From: Streptococcus pantholopis
GTDB lineage: Bacteria > Bacillota > Bacilli > Lactobacillales > Streptococcaceae
Length of the DNA stretch: 64,000 nucleotides
Assembly (NCBI RefSeq): GCF_001642085.1
Contig: NZ_CP014699.1
Location: 682,001-746,000, forward strand
Reading direction: 5' to 3'
The translations under genes were made by a program, and so were the position numbers. Below, one piece after another: positions 62,550 to 64,000 of this stretch. The stretch's first letter is position 1; each line of letters starts with the position of its first letter. The notes below the pieces were generated by a model, which made no database searches, was not told the DNA's origin, and was given only the letters and a program-made list of their open reading frames with translations.

Positions 62550-64000
62550 TTGGAAAAGAAAAAGCTACAGACTTATCTTATCGCTCCTTTTGTAATGAGC
62601 GTTTTCTTGGGGACCGGATCTGTCCTGGCTGATGAACAGTATGTGGACAGCCCACTTCCGGAAACTGCTGTGACAGAGGCACAGCCAAGCATTCAGACAG
62701 AAGCGGCAGATAACAGCGACAGAGCTGTGGAAATTCCGGAAGGAGTACTGCCATCAGAATCGGCTGATGTTCAGGAGGAACCGGCTTCTAATCTGACGGC
62801 GTCAACAGAAACTGAAGAGGCAAAAGACCCTGTTGTTCAGGAGGGGACAGCTGCTGCAAATGCTGAAGATGAAACAGCAGTTTCTATCAATGTGGAAGAA
62901 CTTCAGCAGTTGAGTGAAAGTGCTGAGGAGGCCTCTTTAAGAGCAGCATCGCCTGATGAAAGTCAGCAAGAATTAGCTGCAGCCTTGGAAACACAAATGA
63001 TGTCTTCGGCTGCTGATGCAGTGCTTCATACGCAAACCAATCAGCCCCAGCCTGTTACTCTGGCAAATATAACGAATAAAGAGCTGGCTATTGCCTATCA
63101 GAAACCGGTTGCTTCCGATGAACGCATTATGTTTGCTGTTTGGTCTGATGTGAATGGACAGGACGACTTAGTATGGTATACTGCTGATGCAGCAGGCGCC
63201 GCTTATGTTGACTTATCACGGCACAGGTCTTACGGTACTTATCATATTCATACCTATTCGGTTCGAAACAGCGGTAATTATGGTTTAGATGCGATGACTG
63301 TCACGGTAGCCGAACCGCAAATTGAAACAGCGATTAAACAGACCGGTAATGGCAGCTTTGATATCATTATCAGCAAAGTTCCTCAAACGATTACTGGTAT
63401 CATGGTTCCGGTCTGGTCAGATCAAAAAGGCCAAGATGATTTGATATGGTACACTGCCCGACAGACTCAGCAGGGAACTTATACAGTCAGTGTTGCGGTG
63501 AAAAATCATAATAATGACAGAGGGCACTACCATGCGAATATCTATGGCTACAGTACGATATTAGGGAGCCAAATCGGTCTAGCATCCACATCTGGTTTTG
63601 ACAATGTGGATACACGCAGCAATGCTGCGGTTTCTATTGCAAATTATGCTGAAAATAAAACCACTTTTGATGTCGTGGTTGCGGGCTCATCAACGACCAA
63701 AGAGATTAAAGCCGTTAATATCGCAGTCTGGTCACAGGATAAGGGTCAGGATGATCTGAAATGGTACTCTCCGACAGTCAGAAATAACAGAGCTTCTGCA
63801 ACTGTCAATATTGCAAATCATTCTAACCGCTCTGATCAGTATATTGTTCATGTGTATACGGACTATAGCGACGGAACAACAGTGGGGACAGTTCTGGGTT
63901 CCTATAAAATTACCAAACCAGCAGCTAAAAACACTGTTACAGCCAGCTTAACCAGCAACGGCATTGCTATAAAACTGGATTCTAATACCGTAACGGATTA
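62550..64000 (+). CDS. Secreted protein with GBS-Bsp-like repeats (cut by window edge)
   Basis: An N-terminal part of at least 483 residues. It starts at TTG 62550 with AGAAAGG 8 nt upstream; no ATG is available that keeps the whole signal peptide. Residues 1-28 are a signal peptide ending SVLA before DEQYVD. Residues 30-165 are an acidic Ala/Glu/Thr-rich region. Three GBS-Bsp-like repeats follow, each with VWSDxxGQDDLxWY-type cores (about 63115, 63410 and 63725), and a fourth begins at the edge. Such repeats occur in streptococcal cell-wall lytic enzymes like AtlA, so a wall hydrolase or adhesin is likely; the enzymatic part would lie outside. Confidence 0.85.
   Translation, partial: MEKKKLQTYLIAPFVMSVFLGTGSVLADEQYVDSPLPETAVTEAQPSIQTEAADNSDRAVEIPEGVLPSESADVQEEPASNLTASTETEEAKDPVVQEGTAAANAEDETAVSINVEELQQLSESAEEASLRAASPDESQQELAAALETQMMSSAADAVLHTQTNQPQPVTLANITNKELAIAYQKPVASDERIMFAVWSDVNGQDDLVWYTADAAGAAYVDLSRHRSYGTYHIHTYSVRNSGNYGLDAMTVTVAEPQIETAIKQTGNGSFDIIISKVPQTITGIMVPVWSDQKGQDDLIWYTARQTQQGTYTVSVAVKNHNNDRGHYHANIYGYSTILGSQIGLASTSGFDNVDTRSNAAVSIANYAENKTTFDVVVAGSSTTKEIKAVNIAVWSQDKGQDDLKWYSPTVRNNRASATVNIANHSNRSDQYIVHVYTDYSDGTTVGTVLGSYKITKPAAKNTVTASLTSNGIAIKLDSNTVTD

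Noticed and set aside
1-64000. rRNA, tRNA, tmRNA, known riboswitches, integrase, prophage
   Set aside because: I looked for conserved cores and typical gene neighbours and found none; a formal Infernal/tRNAscan run would be needed to exclude them fully.

Overview
The window looks like chromosome of a mutans-group Streptococcus. It has low-to-moderate GC, AAGGAGG ribosome sites and extended -10 promoters. It also holds the block rpsU - mscL - dnaG - rpoD - DUF59 gene - rmlD - rgpABCDEF - LTA-synthase-like gene, whose order I recall from S. mutans (rhamnose-glucose wall polysaccharide, serotype antigen). The species cannot be fixed from the sequence alone. I saw no rRNA, tRNA, phage, complete insertion sequence or CRISPR array.

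Layout. 1-10.5 kb is an accessory patchwork: the tail of an unknown gene, decayed fragments, a nitroreductase divergent from an HxlR regulator, an HXXEE membrane protein divergent from a TetR regulator, an MmcQ/YjbR gene broken by an in-frame TGA, an O-acetyltransferase, a membrane-anchored aldo/keto reductase, an HD hydrolase, and a TetR regulator divergent from two flavin-dependent oxidoreductases. 10.9-18.5 kb holds a double acyltransferase, another O-acetyltransferase coupled to a HAD phosphatase, an aldo/keto reductase, a DeoR-HAD pair and a thioesterase. 18.9-28.7 kb has a DUF4044 protein, obg, an antibiotic-type ABC-F gene behind a leader-peptide attenuator, the amino-acid transporter glnPQ with two copies of its promoter, and uvrB.

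28.8-40.4 kb is the maltodextrin locus. malX-malF-malG-malK read leftward and malR, malQ and glgP read rightward, with MalR/cre-like operators built into the malX, malR and malQ promoters. Imported maltodextrins would be processed by MalQ and GlgP. 40.6-43.7 kb has two paralogous substrate-binding lipoproteins around an aminotransferase. 43.8-48.1 kb is the macromolecular synthesis block. 48.4-62.2 kb makes the wall polysaccharide: RmlD makes dTDP-rhamnose, RgpA/B/F build the rhamnan, RgpC/D export it, and RgpE, the LTA-synthase-like protein, a multi-membrane protein and a GtrB-like enzyme decorate it. The window ends inside a secreted protein with GBS-Bsp-like repeats.

The main novelty candidate is a family of long, palindromic, modular intergenic elements at seven sites (about 2.9 kb, 4-5 % of the window). 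Each unit is a hairpin of about 90 nt closed by GCCC/GGGC arms. Units are joined by a short linker ending in TTTGTATCTT. The apex is variable: three small hairpin types, or a 105-bp module that can be tandemly repeated. At six of the seven sites the element ends 4-6 nt before the Shine-Dalgarno of a gene, always in the same orientation to that gene (maa, thioesterase, uvrB, malF, malQ, rgpE). Closing base pairs change in a compensatory way between copies, which supports a conserved folded structure.
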